Assembly (NCBI RefSeq): GCF_000429485.1
Contig: NZ_AUBY01000014.1
Span: 1-64,000, forward strand
Direction: 5' to 3'
Source of the DNA: Aliagarivorans marinus DSM 23064
GTDB taxonomy: Bacteria; Pseudomonadota; Gammaproteobacteria; Enterobacterales; Celerinatantimonadaceae
Length of the DNA: 64,000 nucleotides
Below, piece by piece: positions 37,252 through 46,055 of the stretch (positions are counted from its first letter, which is position 1; the number at the start of each line of letters is the position of its first letter). The translations under genes were made by a program, and so were the position numbers. The notes beneath the pieces were generated by a model that saw nothing but the letters and a program-made list of their open reading frames with translations, was not told the DNA's origin and ran no database searches.

Positions 37252-38727
37252 TCACTCGACCCCTAGGGTTTCTAACAGTCGGGCTTGGTCGAAATAGCGT
37301 TTGCCGACAAAGGCGATGGCATGATCGCCCAAGCGGCGCAGGCTACCCGCATCGGCAACCCCCATCGGCCAGAAAAACCAGCGCTCTGGGCGCTGTGAGC
37401 CGGGCACGATCCCCTCGCGGTTAAACGCGCTCTTAAATGAGTAGTTAGGCAAGCTCTTATCAGAATTGTTCGGCGCTGGGCTCTCGCTAAGCTGATACAG
37501 CCTATCCCAAGGCAGCGCCGTGAGTGCAATCGCTTGGCTGGCAGAGCTCGGCTCGCTGGCCGCTGCTACCCCAACGATATGATGCTCATCCGCAGATACC
37601 TGTAGCCTGACCGGCAAAGCGCTGGTCACTCGCTGCATCATCACCGGCTCGCCCTGCGCCTGCGCCGTGTAGCCGCGCCCCTCGGGTAGCATCAACTGAT
37701 ACCAGCAGCCACAGAGGTGCACGCTGTCCATGGCCAACAGCTCACCGCGCTGGTCGAGATGGATGCGAAACAGCAGGGCGTCGTGCTGCCCCGCCACCCA
37801 ATCAAAACGACTCAGCTTGGGCCGCTCGCTAAACCACAACAGATAGTTCAGTTGAGTGGTGGTCTGCCGGTGATGCCGGCCAAAGCTGACAAAGTGGTAG
37901 TAACTGGGCTTATCGGTATTTACCGTAAGTTGCTCGTCTTGAATATATTCAACCCGACCCGGCTGATTGGCGGGATCTCGGGCCGCGATCTGCCACTGCG
38001 GCGCATAGGCCATGGCCAGTTGCTGCCACTGTGCGGCGCTAAACTGGGGCAGGCCTAGCGCATCGGCTGTTGGCCATGGAGGCGCGATTGCGTGGTCGTC
38101 AGGCAGATAAAGGGCATCGTCTTGGCTGTGGATATGCGCTTGCCAGTCGGCCGTAAGGCGCGCTTGCTCCTTCTCAACGGCATGTTTAAACGGCCCCTTG
38201 AGTAAGGGATACAGGCCAAGTACCCGCGCCCAGTCTTGATAATCGTCGTCCGGCTCTTGGCCTTGCAGCTGACTAATGGTGTGTTGCCATTGCTGTTGAT
38301 AGGTTGATTGCTGCTGCTCTAAGCAGTGTGTAAGTGGTAACTCACTTTGTGGCGCTTGAGTGGCTAGTCGCGACTCCCAAGCGAGCTGCTGCTCAGGGGA
38401 AAGCTGGGCCCACTCCAGTTGCCATGCACGCTTGGCCAGCGCCGCCATGTAAGCGATCAGCGCCTGTGCCTGAGGCTGCTCGAGTGGCTCTGTCAGCCAG
38501 CTCTCGACAAAGCGATCGCTGCGCAAAGCGGGTAGGTTGTCGATGGAATTGCCGAGGCTAATGCCGATATCGCGGTGGATCTGCTGCTCTAGCGCTTCTA
38601 ACGCTTGATGGCAGTCGAGGGGAGCGGGTGGTCGGCTGCTGCAAGCGGCGAGCAGTGCGCTGGTGAGTATCAGTGCCATCCGCCAGAGCATTGCTACCCG
38701 CCAGACAATTGTTACCTGCCAGATCAT
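37252..38727 (-). CDS. Hypothetical lipoprotein, last gene of OlsF operon
   Basis: A 491-residue protein with a lipobox LLAAC (Cys about 29). The N-terminus is built from three copies of an 18-base tandem repeat (38674-38727), encoding MIWQVT, IVWRVA and MLWRMA before the hydrophobic stretch. A start at the third copy or at the Met after it would still give a normal lipoprotein signal. The mature part is rich in Trp, Gln and His and has a Cys-Gly-Cys (VHLCGCWYQL) in its second half. I recognise no domain. It follows the small membrane protein gene by 13 bases, ending the seven-gene operon, and meets the FKBP gene tail to tail. Confidence 0.72.
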   Translation of the reverse strand: MIWQVTIVWRVAMLWRMALILTSALLAACSSRPPAPLDCHQALEALEQQIHRDIGISLGNSIDNLPALRSDRFVESWLTEPLEQPQAQALIAYMAALAKRAWQLEWAQLSPEQQLAWESRLATQAPQSELPLTHCLEQQQSTYQQQWQHTISQLQGQEPDDDYQDWARVLGLYPLLKGPFKHAVEKEQARLTADWQAHIHSQDDALYLPDDHAIAPPWPTADALGLPQFSAAQWQQLAMAYAPQWQIAARDPANQPGRVEYIQDEQLTVNTDKPSYYHFVSFGRHHRQTTTQLNYLLWFSERPKLSRFDWVAGQHDALLFRIHLDQRGELLAMDSVHLCGCWYQLMLPEGRGYTAQAQGEPVMMQRVTSALPVRLQVSADEHHIVGVAAASEPSSASQAIALTALPWDRLYQLSESPAPNNSDKSLPNYSFKSAFNREGIVPGSQRPERWFFWPMGVADAGSLRRLGDHAIAFVGKRYFDQARLLETLGVE

Positions 38728-38740
38728 CGCGCTGACCCCG

Positions 38741-39148
38741 CTAGCTAGCGCCTTCGGCGCGATTGCCGTCGAAGTAGTGGCAGTAGCTGTAAAGGTAGAG
38801 GGTGCCGATGGCTAATCCGGGCGCGATCGCCTCAAAGATATCCGGGGTGTTCTGCCAGTGATGTAGGAAAAGTGGGATCGCCAGCAAGCAGCTCCAGCCC
38901 ACGGCCAATGCTGCGACGAGCGGCCAAGGGCTCGGCCAGGGCTTGAGCAGGAAGTAGCGGGCAATGTAGGTGACCAAGGCGGTTGAGACAAAGGCATAGC
39001 TGGCTTGCACCAGCCCTGCTCGCAGCGCGATCATGCTGCCATGGTCGCTGTTCACCCAACCCGCCCAGCTGCCATAAATCACCGCTGCCAGCAGCGATAT
39101 CTGCCAAGGTGAGAGGCTTTGTAGCCCTTGGCGATAGAGTTTGAGCAT
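38741..39148 (-). CDS. Hypothetical small membrane protein
   Basis: A 135-residue inner-membrane protein with four likely helices (about 16-32, 42-65, 75-95 and 106-122). LKPWPSPWPLVAALAVGWSCLLAIPLFLHHWQNTP in the middle has several Trp and Pro. Its ATG shares one base with the stop of the YHS gene upstream. I do not know the family; context suggests a partner of the periplasmic YHS protein or of the lipid-modifying enzymes of this operon. Confidence 0.75.
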   Translation of the reverse strand: MLKLYRQGLQSLSPWQISLLAAVIYGSWAGWVNSDHGSMIALRAGLVQASYAFVSTALVTYIARYFLLKPWPSPWPLVAALAVGWSCLLAIPLFLHHWQNTPDIFEAIAPGLAIGTLYLYSYCHYFDGNRAEGAS

Positions 39149-39603
39149 TAGCGCTCTAGCACCGTTGGCCAGTGGCCATCGGCATCGCTGATGTATTCAT
39201 CGCGATTTTTCAGCCAGCGCTGCTGGATCTTGGCACTGTAGTTGAGATAAAGCTTGCCATCGACAATGGTGAACTGCTCTGGGTCGATGGGGGCCAGCTC
39301 ATCGTTGGCCAAGGCATAGGCGCAGTAGCCACCGTATTGCGGGGCGTAGCGCTCTGGCTCGGCCTCAAAGGCGGCCAGGTTTTCCGCTGAGCTAAACAGC
39401 CAATCGGCGCCTTGCCATTCCAGGGTGTATTGCTTGCTGCCTTTTACCGCGGCTTGCTGGGTAAAGTAGGCCACCGGATCATAGCCGCGAATCGCTTTAT
39501 TGTTGCTCCACGGGGTGAAGATCGGGTCTTTGGCGGCCATTACCTGACCGGGCAAAAAGATGCTGGCCAGTACCAGTAACAGGGCGAGTGGTGAGTGCTT
39601 CAT
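39148..39603 (-). CDS. YHS domain-containing periplasmic protein
   Basis: A 151-residue exported protein with a signal peptide ending about residue 23 (VMA). A YHS-type domain fills the rest: IRGYDPVAYFTQQAAVKGS, then LEWQGADWLFSSAENLAAFEAEPERYAPQYGGYCAYAL. Such domains are found in small metal-binding or heme-related proteins, but the function of this subfamily is not settled. It overlaps the NRDE gene by four bases (ATGA) and the membrane protein gene by one. Confidence 0.85.
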   Translation of the reverse strand: MKHSPLALLLVLASIFLPGQVMAAKDPIFTPWSNNKAIRGYDPVAYFTQQAAVKGSKQYTLEWQGADWLFSSAENLAAFEAEPERYAPQYGGYCAYALANDELAPIDPEQFTIVDGKLYLNYSAKIQQRWLKNRDEYISDADGHWPTVLER

Positions 39604-40364
39604 AGGGCCTCCTTGGGGTTCGGCTTGAAGGTCACAAGGCGTCGCGGTAGCTCGCTGGGGCTCACGCCTTCACGGCTAAGGTTCAGCGACGTCTCATCGA
39701 AGTAGCGTAGTTGTTTACGGTTGCTGCTCAGTAGCAGCTGGCAGATGCTCTTACTGTGGGCGATCTCGCGGTCCATCATCACCGAGCGAATCGGGTCGTC
39801 GCGGTTGAGGTGGAAGTCCCCCAGTATCTGATCGGCCAGCGCTTCGGTCTCCTCGGCTTTAGTCTGGGTCAGCCATGCCTCGAAGTGTTGATAGCGAAAG
39901 GCCAAGGTGGCGTCGGTTTCAAAGGATGATGAGCTAAGGATCCAGCTATCCGGGCTATCCAGCTGCTGCCAGCTAGCTTGCTGGCCATTCCAACTCAGGT
40001 GCCACTGTTGGCGGTTAGCAAACAGCAACAAATCGAAGGGGTTGAACTGGCTTAGCTGTTGCGCCCGCAGCTGCTGCAGCGCGGCGTCGACATCGGCATG
40101 TTGCAGCAACATCGGCACCAGCGCACCACGGCTTTGCTTGTGCAGCGCTTGTGGGTCTTGGTAGCGATTGAGTAAGGCAGCCGCTATGCCCTGCTGATTA
40201 AAGCCGAACCAACTGCCTTCGGCGCGCAGATCCAGCGGATAGCAGTAGTGCAAGGTGCCGTGCTGGCGGATCTGCAGCTGGCCTTCATGGCGATCGCGCG
40301 CTTCGTCGCGATTCATGGTGATCAGCCAATCGTTGCCATTGCGCAGCAGACTCAGGGTACACAT
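39600..40364 (-). CDS. NRDE family protein (TANGO2-like)
   Basis: A 254-residue protein of the NRDE/TANGO2 family. The N-terminus MCTLSLLRNGNDWLITMNRDEARDR carries the catalytic-type Cys2 and the name-giving NRDE motif; GSWFGFNQQGIAAALLNR follows, as in the family. Eukaryotic TANGO2 has been tied to heme export and to acyl-CoA/lipid metabolism; bacterial members are little studied. It is tightly packed between the DinB-like and YHS genes, sharing a single base with the former and four with the latter. Confidence 0.9.
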   Translation of the reverse strand: MCTLSLLRNGNDWLITMNRDEARDRHEGQLQIRQHGTLHYCYPLDLRAEGSWFGFNQQGIAAALLNRYQDPQALHKQSRGALVPMLLQHADVDAALQQLRAQQLSQFNPFDLLLFANRQQWHLSWNGQQASWQQLDSPDSWILSSSSFETDATLAFRYQHFEAWLTQTKAEETEALADQILGDFHLNRDDPIRSVMMDREIAHSKSICQLLLSSNRKQLRYFDETSLNLSREGVSPSELPRRLVTFKPNPKEAL

Positions 40365-40867
40365 TAGCCTTGGCCTCGCAGGTAGCTGGCGGTGCTGGGA
40401 GCTAAGCCCAGTGCCGCATCAAACTGCAGCCCCAGCTGTTGGCCGAGCAGTTTGGCATAGGCGATATGGTGGATGGTGTGGTTAATCAAGTAGAGCAGCT
40501 CACGCGAGAGCAGGCTGCTCACCTCGATGTTCTGCTGCTCATGCACCGATATCTCGGAGATGACTTGCAGCGAGTTGTCTTGCTCGATCTGGCCATCTAG
40601 CCATTCGATTAACTGCTGGCAACGGGCCAGTGCCAGCTCGGGCTGCTGTTCCAGCTCTGAGTCGCGTTGGCGCTGGTTGTAGTCGATCACGCCTTGCTCC
40701 ATCCCTAGCTGCAGCGCCCAAAAATGGTCGAGGATGTGCCGCACATGGCGGCCGATCCCGGACTGGCTATGCGCCGAGGGCTGGTTATATAACGGCCCCG
40801 AGGCAAAGCCAATCAGTTGTTTAACTTGTTCCAGAGTATCTATGGTTGCATTAAGCAGCAGCTTCAT
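40364..40867 (-). CDS. DinB-like four-helix protein
   Basis: A 167-residue protein with the DinB superfamily layout of four helices with His residues placed for metal binding: RHVRHILDHFWAL near residues 40-52 and LLYLINHTIHHIAYAKLLG near 130-150. DinB-like proteins include metal-dependent thiol transferases, but many have no known role. The start at 40867 has GGAGAG upstream and reads MKLLLNATID; earlier in-frame starts lie deep inside olsF. It overlaps the olsF end by 17 bases. Confidence 0.78.
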   Translation of the reverse strand: MKLLLNATIDTLEQVKQLIGFASGPLYNQPSAHSQSGIGRHVRHILDHFWALQLGMEQGVIDYNQRQRDSELEQQPELALARCQQLIEWLDGQIEQDNSLQVISEISVHEQQNIEVSSLLSRELLYLINHTIHHIAYAKLLGQQLGLQFDAALGLAPSTASYLRGQG

Positions 40868-42626
40868 CGTCTCTCCATTTAGCCAGAAAATCGGCACATC
40901 CTTGTGGACCGAGGTAACGTCGTAAATATTTCTCCGGGGTCTTACGTAAATCGACAACAATCAGCCCATCCAGCGATTGGTTGAAGCTGGTGTTGACTGA
41001 AAAACAGACAAAACGCCCGTTTAATGCCAGGTAATGGCGCAGCAAGATGGGTATCGAACGACCGGGCTCACACTGGCCTACCAGCTTGTTGATCGCCGAG
41101 ATACTGCTGATGGAGGACAAGATCGCTTTGTCCCACACCTTGCCCTTCACCTTAAGGGGGGTCAGCGGTTTTACCTTCTGCAGGTACTTTTGCTCGGCAC
41201 AGAAGGCCGACACCATCGAATCGGAGATAAAGGCCTGCGCCAGCGTCGACAGCTCGCGGGAGATGCTGACGCAGCCAAACAAGGTGTGGTGTTCCGGCTG
41301 CTTCGCCACATAGTGACCGATGCCTTGCCACAGTAGGTCTAGCGCGCGTGGATGGCGCTGATACTTGGGCACCACAAAGGAGCGGCCCATCTCCAGACAG
41401 TCGCCAAGGCGCTCGATATAGCTCTCATCGAAGTGGTAGAGCGAGCGGCTATACAATGCATTCAGGCCGTGCTCGCGGATAATCTCTTTGGCGTGACCGA
41501 TACGATAGCCGCCCACCAAGGCGTGGGCCTTGTCATCCCACACAAACAGATGCCAGTAGTGCGGATCGAACTGGTCGCTATCGAGGGTCTTACCGGTGCC
41601 CTCACCAACCGCGCGGAAGGTGACCTCGCGGGCCAGCGCGATCTCGTCCATCAGCGGCCCCAGCTCTGTATAGGGGGCGCAGTAGACGCTGAATTCGCGT
41701 TGGCTTAACAGCTTACGCGGTTCCAGCTCATCTAACTGCTGGCGGATCGATACCCGACCGTTGGGAAGTGATTCTACCAGGCTCAGTGGCGGTAGCTTGC
41801 TGCCCTCCGTGCGTTGCTGACTGGCAGGTAGGCTCAGTAGCTCGGTGGCCACGCGCAAGTAGTCGGTGACCGCCTGATCGCTCTCCAGCTCGGCGTAGTC
41901 TTTAGGGGAGATCAGCGCGCCAGCCTGCATGGTGAACTGCTGAGCCCCCTTGTTTTGCAGCTCGCGCGGCAGCATCAGGGTGCGCAGGCGCGGATGGATC
42001 AGCCCGCTTAGGTAGAACAGCCGGGAGTTACGGCCTTGCACATAGAAGGTTTGGCAATGGGGCTTGTAGCGACGGGCGAGTCGGCCAACCAAGTTGTTCC
42101 ATTGACGGTCGCAGATCTTCCAGCTGCCCTTTTGGATGCAGGATACCTGTCCGGCGGGGTAGATCATCAGCGCGCCACCGGAAGAGAGGTGCTTGCTGGC
42201 GGTTCGGATGCCCTTGGCGTTCTTCTTCGCCGCTTGCTTGGACAGCACATCCACGCCGATAAACAGGTCTTTAAACTCGGGGATGGTGGCGAGTAGCTCG
42301 TTGGTCAGTACCTTGAGATCGGGTCGATATTTGAGAAGCAGTTTACTCATCGCCACCCCTTCCAATCCGCCTAGCGGGTGGTTGGCCACAATCAGCAAAG
42401 GGCCCTCCTCAGGCAGCGATTTCAGTGCCTCGGGGTTGTTTAGCAGCAGGTCGAAGTCGAGCGCTTTGGTTGTGTGCGCTAAAAACTCTGCTGCATTGTC
42501 CTTGCTGTGTTCTGGGCGTTGTTGGTATTTCTCTGCCAATGGGTAAAGGCCGAGTGCCCGTTCCAGTGTGGCTGAAAACCAACGAGGTCCCACGGTGATG
42601 CGAAAGGGATTGTACTGCTCCGTCAT
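40851..42626 (-). CDS. olsF: Bifunctional ornithine lipid synthase OlsF
   Basis: A 591-residue fusion. The N-terminal half (about 60-280) is a PlsC/OlsA-like acyltransferase with LLIVANHPLGGLEG and the later ALMIYPAGQVS. The C-terminal half (about 300-500) is an OlsB-like GNAT domain with YCAPYTELGPLMDEIALAREVTFRAVGEGTG and LEMGRSFVVPKYQRHPRALDLLWQGIG. This order is that of OlsF, which makes phosphorus-free ornithine lipids from ornithine and acyl-ACP or acyl donors in Serratia and Flavobacterium. Such lipids often replace phospholipids when phosphate is scarce. It follows an ATP-grasp gene by 9 bases. Confidence 0.87.
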   Translation of the reverse strand: MTEQYNPFRITVGPRWFSATLERALGLYPLAEKYQQRPEHSKDNAAEFLAHTTKALDFDLLLNNPEALKSLPEEGPLLIVANHPLGGLEGVAMSKLLLKYRPDLKVLTNELLATIPEFKDLFIGVDVLSKQAAKKNAKGIRTASKHLSSGGALMIYPAGQVSCIQKGSWKICDRQWNNLVGRLARRYKPHCQTFYVQGRNSRLFYLSGLIHPRLRTLMLPRELQNKGAQQFTMQAGALISPKDYAELESDQAVTDYLRVATELLSLPASQQRTEGSKLPPLSLVESLPNGRVSIRQQLDELEPRKLLSQREFSVYCAPYTELGPLMDEIALAREVTFRAVGEGTGKTLDSDQFDPHYWHLFVWDDKAHALVGGYRIGHAKEIIREHGLNALYSRSLYHFDESYIERLGDCLEMGRSFVVPKYQRHPRALDLLWQGIGHYVAKQPEHHTLFGCVSISRELSTLAQAFISDSMVSAFCAEQKYLQKVKPLTPLKVKGKVWDKAILSSISSISAINKLVGQCEPGRSIPILLRHYLALNGRFVCFSVNTSFNQSLDGLIVVDLRKTPEKYLRRYLGPQGCADFLAKWRDDEAAA

Positions 42627-42635
42627 AGTTATTCT

Positions 42636-43751
42636 CTAATCAGTTTCTGGATAGTGCGGGGTCAGGGTGCGTTCCAGGTGCCAGCGTCGCAGCAGCTCCC
42701 GGAGGCGTGGTGGCCGAAAGCCGCGCTTACGTTGGGCGGCTCCCAGCTCGAATAGGGTTCGGTACTGAAACAGCAGCGAACGAACGGCTTCTCTCAAGGG
42801 GGTGGCGCGATCCCAGATATGCAGCGACTCCGAGCTGGCGCTGTTGATCTCGACAATCTCCAGGCCCTTACCGGTTTGCAGCGCCTCGATATCGGCGAAC
42901 TTGATATCCAAACGCCCGTAGTAGAACTCCGGCAGGTCTTGCATCAGGCCATCGATGGCGGCACTTAGCTCTGGGGTAATCAGGTCATTGGCATCGCGGA
43001 AGATCGCGCCGCGGCTGTGCGAGGCGGCAAAGATCAGGCGAAACGCTTCACCCTCGGGGATGATGTCGTCCAGATGATCCTGATGGCGTGGCAGATACAG
43101 GTGCTGCAGCTCGCTGGCACGGGGGTCTTGGGCGATCAGCTCTTTTAAGCTTGAGCGACCATCGCCAACCACGTAGGGCATGTACTTCAGTGCCAAAGAG
43201 ACAATCTTGCCTTGCTCGGCTTTGGGGTGGCGTACATAGAACACCCCGGCCTCAGCCTCATGCTGGGCCAGCTTTTGCAGCAGCATCGATGCGCCGGCTG
43301 GGTAGTGGCGGAAGGCCTCCGCCAGCTCTTGCTCGTTGTGCACCAGCTTCACGCCTACGCCGCGGCAGCCGATATCGGGCTTGGCGACCAGTGGAAAGGC
43401 CAGATTGGCTTGTTCCATGGCTTGCACAATCTTCGGCAGCTGCTCATCGGCAAAGGGGGCGGTGCGTATCACTTTGATCCACGGCAGGATCGCCTCGGCG
43501 CATTGGCCGCGGGCCTGTTCAAACAGTTCACTCTTAGCCACGCCCACCATCCCTGAGAGCGGCAGTTTCGGGTTGGCCAGTAAAGGCAGCATCAAGCTGC
43601 GATGGCGCAGGCTGAGCAGCAGCCACTGGATTGCGACCGGGAAGTACATCGCCCACGCAGGCCAGAACTCGAAAAACGATGTGGTTTTTCCACTGGTGTC
43701 GAGTTGCGGCATGCCGGGGCTTACATAGGGTTTCTCGGGCTTTCTAGTCAC
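42636..43751 (-). CDS. ATP-grasp enzyme, first gene of OlsF operon
   Basis: A 371-residue protein with an ATP-grasp fold: nucleotide-binding AKPDIGCRGVGVKLV at about 132-146 and the metal/carboxylate region GRLDIKFADIEALQTGKGLEIVEINSASSES near 285-315. It resembles D-Ala-D-Ala ligase or carboxylate-amine ligases. A hydrophobic patch (about 27-50, EFWPAWAMYFPVAIQWLLLSLR) suggests membrane contact. Start is GTG at 43751, with AAGGA 7 bases before it. Its place directly before olsF suggests that it makes or modifies the amino-acid headgroup or a related envelope molecule; this is inference. Confidence 0.82.
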   Translation of the reverse strand: MTRKPEKPYVSPGMPQLDTSGKTTSFFEFWPAWAMYFPVAIQWLLLSLRHRSLMLPLLANPKLPLSGMVGVAKSELFEQARGQCAEAILPWIKVIRTAPFADEQLPKIVQAMEQANLAFPLVAKPDIGCRGVGVKLVHNEQELAEAFRHYPAGASMLLQKLAQHEAEAGVFYVRHPKAEQGKIVSLALKYMPYVVGDGRSSLKELIAQDPRASELQHLYLPRHQDHLDDIIPEGEAFRLIFAASHSRGAIFRDANDLITPELSAAIDGLMQDLPEFYYGRLDIKFADIEALQTGKGLEIVEINSASSESLHIWDRATPLREAVRSLLFQYRTLFELGAAQRKRGFRPPRLRELLRRWHLERTLTPHYPETD

Positions 43752-43927
43752 TTATGCGTCCTTGTATGAGTGTAAAACTGAGTTGCCATGAGAAAGACCG
43801 ATGCGATGAGAAAAACTATTCACGTCTACCAGAAGATGATGACGCTTTGTTGAATATGCGCATTTTTTGCCTTTCTCTTAATTACTTAACACAGTTAAGC
43901 TGACATTGCTTAGCATAGGAGAGCTTA

Positions 43928-45346
43928 ATGAGAATTTGCCAGTTAGCCTTGGCCGGAAGCCAACACAAATTAGCCATCAAGGATTGGGATCTAGCTAATC
44001 AGCATTGGGCGCTGTTTGGTAGCAGCGGCAGTGGCAAGAGCCTGTTAGGTGAGTGGCTGGCGGGCTTGTACACCGCTGAGCAGGGCCGGGTGGAAAACCT
44101 GCCCGAGCCTGTGGGACTGGTGTCATTGGCCGAGCAACAACGCTTGTTGGAGCTAGAGCTGGAGCAAGATGACAGCGACTTTAGCCAGGTACAGGAGTTT
44201 GGCCATAGTGTGGCTGAGCTGTTGCACTCACAATCCGACGACCCTTCGCTAATTGCCACGGTGGTGGGCCAGTGCGATCTTTCCCCCTTGTTAACGCGTG
44301 GCTTTCGCCAGCTCTCCACCGGAGAGAGTCGCCGACTGATGCTGGCGCTGGCGCTATTAAGGTCGCCACGATTGCTGCTGTTGGATGAGCCCTTTGCTGG
44401 CTTGGATGTGGAGCACCAGCAGCAACTGATGACGCTATTGCAAGAGGTGGCCAAGGGCTGTCAGCTGCTGCTGATTACCTCCCGCGATGAGGAGCTGCCT
44501 GAGTGTATTAGCCATGTCGCTTTGCTCGACGAGCAGGGGCTGTCGCGCACCTTTAGCCGTCAGCAGTGGCTAAACAACCCCGAGCGCGAGCAGCTAACGC
44601 GTTTGGCCCAGAAGCAAGCCAAACAGCTCACCGAACAGTTGCGCAGTGACGCGCCAGAGCAAGCCGAGCAGCCGCTGTTTAGCATTCGCAATGGCCGGGT
44701 CAGCTATGGCGGCGAAGAGTTGTTTTCCGGGCTGGATTGGCAGATTAACCCCGGCGAGCACTGGCAGGTCAGTGGCCCCAATGGTTGTGGTAAATCCACC
44801 CTGCTGAGCCTTATCAGTGGCGATCATCCGCAGTGTTATAGCAACGATATTGAGGTACTGGGCTATCGGCGCGGTAGTGGCGAGAGTATCTGGCAGATTA
44901 AGCAGCAGCTGGGCATTGTCTCGTCGGCGCTGCATCTGCAATATCGGGTCAGCTGCAAGGCCATCGAGGTGGTGTTGTCGGGCTTGTTCGATTCGATTGG
45001 CCTCTATCAAGCGGCCTCGCTGCCGCAGCAGCGCCTGGCGATGGACTGGTTGGCACTATTGGGCATGGACGAACTGGCTCTGTTGCCCTTTAAAGAGCTG
45101 TCCTACGGCCAACAGCGGCTGCTATTGATTGCCCGGGCCTTGATCAAACAGCCACGACTACTGCTGCTGGATGAGCCCTGTCAGGGGCTGGATTTTCTGC
45201 ATCGTCAGGTAGTGCTTTCTGCCTTGGAGCGGATTGCCGAGCAGCAGCTTTGTCAGTTGGTGTATGTGACCCACCATCAAGAAGACCGCCTGCCCAGCGT
45301 GACCCATCGATTAAGCTTTAGCGAGCACGGCTTTGAGCTGGTTTAG
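43928..45346 (+). CDS. modF: ModF-like double ABC ATPase
   Basis: A 472-residue cytoplasmic protein with two ABC ATPase domains. First: Walker A GSSGSGKSLLGEW, signature LSTGESRRLMLAL, Walker B LLLLDEPFAGL. Second: Walker A GPNGCGKSTLLSLI, signature LSYGQQRLLLIARAL, Walker B LLLLDEPCQGLD. Length and order match E. coli ModF (PhrA). There is no membrane domain and no mod permease gene nearby, so its role in molybdate or other metabolism is uncertain. Good ribosome site (AGGAGA). It diverges from the ATP-grasp gene. Confidence 0.88.
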   Translation: MRICQLALAGSQHKLAIKDWDLANQHWALFGSSGSGKSLLGEWLAGLYTAEQGRVENLPEPVGLVSLAEQQRLLELELEQDDSDFSQVQEFGHSVAELLHSQSDDPSLIATVVGQCDLSPLLTRGFRQLSTGESRRLMLALALLRSPRLLLLDEPFAGLDVEHQQQLMTLLQEVAKGCQLLLITSRDEELPECISHVALLDEQGLSRTFSRQQWLNNPEREQLTRLAQKQAKQLTEQLRSDAPEQAEQPLFSIRNGRVSYGGEELFSGLDWQINPGEHWQVSGPNGCGKSTLLSLISGDHPQCYSNDIEVLGYRRGSGESIWQIKQQLGIVSSALHLQYRVSCKAIEVVLSGLFDSIGLYQAASLPQQRLAMDWLALLGMDELALLPFKELSYGQQRLLLIARALIKQPRLLLLDEPCQGLDFLHRQVVLSALERIAEQQLCQLVYVTHHQEDRLPSVTHRLSFSEHGFELV

Positions 45347-45392
45347 CGGAGCATCAACCGGTGGTCAGCAATAAAGAGTTAAAGCTGATGTT

Positions 45393-45552
45393 ATACCAAT
45401 CTACATAAGTAACTGACCATTCTTGCTGGTTAAAATCATTGATCACAGCGTCAGCGCTTTTGTAATTAGTCCACTAGTTACGGCAAGCGCCTCCTTGTCC
45501 TCAATGATTTTCCCTGCGCAATAACTGGCCATTAACTTATCCAGATTGGTAT
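45393..45552. mobile_element. MITE-like 160-bp repeat, copy 2
   Basis: The second copy of the element at 36624, in the same orientation, again 160 bases and flanked by the same terminal inverted repeats. Like copy 1 it lies directly upstream of a gene and its right end forms TGGTATAAT (45547-45555), an extended -10, about 72 bases before the GNAT start. The copies differ at scattered positions, mostly transitions, so the insertions are not very recent. Confidence 0.8.
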
Positions 45553-45626
45553 AATCGCCGGATTGCTCGTTGGTTCGCATGAGGTGAACCGTTAGTGGCC
45601 AAGTGGCCGCATGCTAAGGATGGTTT

Positions 45627-46055
45627 ATGAAGTTTGAATACCGCCCCGCCCAAAATTATCAACACGCCCAGCGCTTAGTGCGCCTGAACATGCAGGATTA
45701 CTACACCCAGCAACAGGTTGAGTGGAACGCTCAGGCCTTTGTCGATAGCTGGCAGGACTGCGAGAATTATGAGCTGCTGGTGGATGGGCAAGTTGTCGGG
45801 GTGGTGCGTTGGCAGGCCCAAGGTGATGACTGGTACATCCGAGACCTGCAAGTGGCTGAGGATTTCCAAAATCGGGGTTTGGGCAGTTGGGCCTTGGAAG
45901 CATTGATCGAAGAAGCCCAAGCGGAAGGCATCCACAACCTGCGCTTGCGGGTGTTTCGGGGCTGCCGTGCCCAAGAGCTGTATCAACGCTTCGGTTTTGA
46001 AGTGACCCTGCCCGGCGATGTGGTGCTGACCATGAAGCGCTGCCTAACTCACTAA
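45627..46055 (+). CDS. GNAT family acetyltransferase
   Basis: A 142-residue enzyme with a single GNAT domain. The acetyl-CoA loop is present in VAEDFQNRGLGSWALEALIEEAQ, preceded by WYIRDLQV and followed by LRLRVFRGCRAQELYQRFGFEV. The acceptor is unknown. The gene stands alone downstream of MITE copy 2. Confidence 0.9.
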   Translation: MKFEYRPAQNYQHAQRLVRLNMQDYYTQQQVEWNAQAFVDSWQDCENYELLVDGQVVGVVRWQAQGDDWYIRDLQVAEDFQNRGLGSWALEALIEEAQAEGIHNLRLRVFRGCRAQELYQRFGFEVTLPGDVVLTMKRCLTH

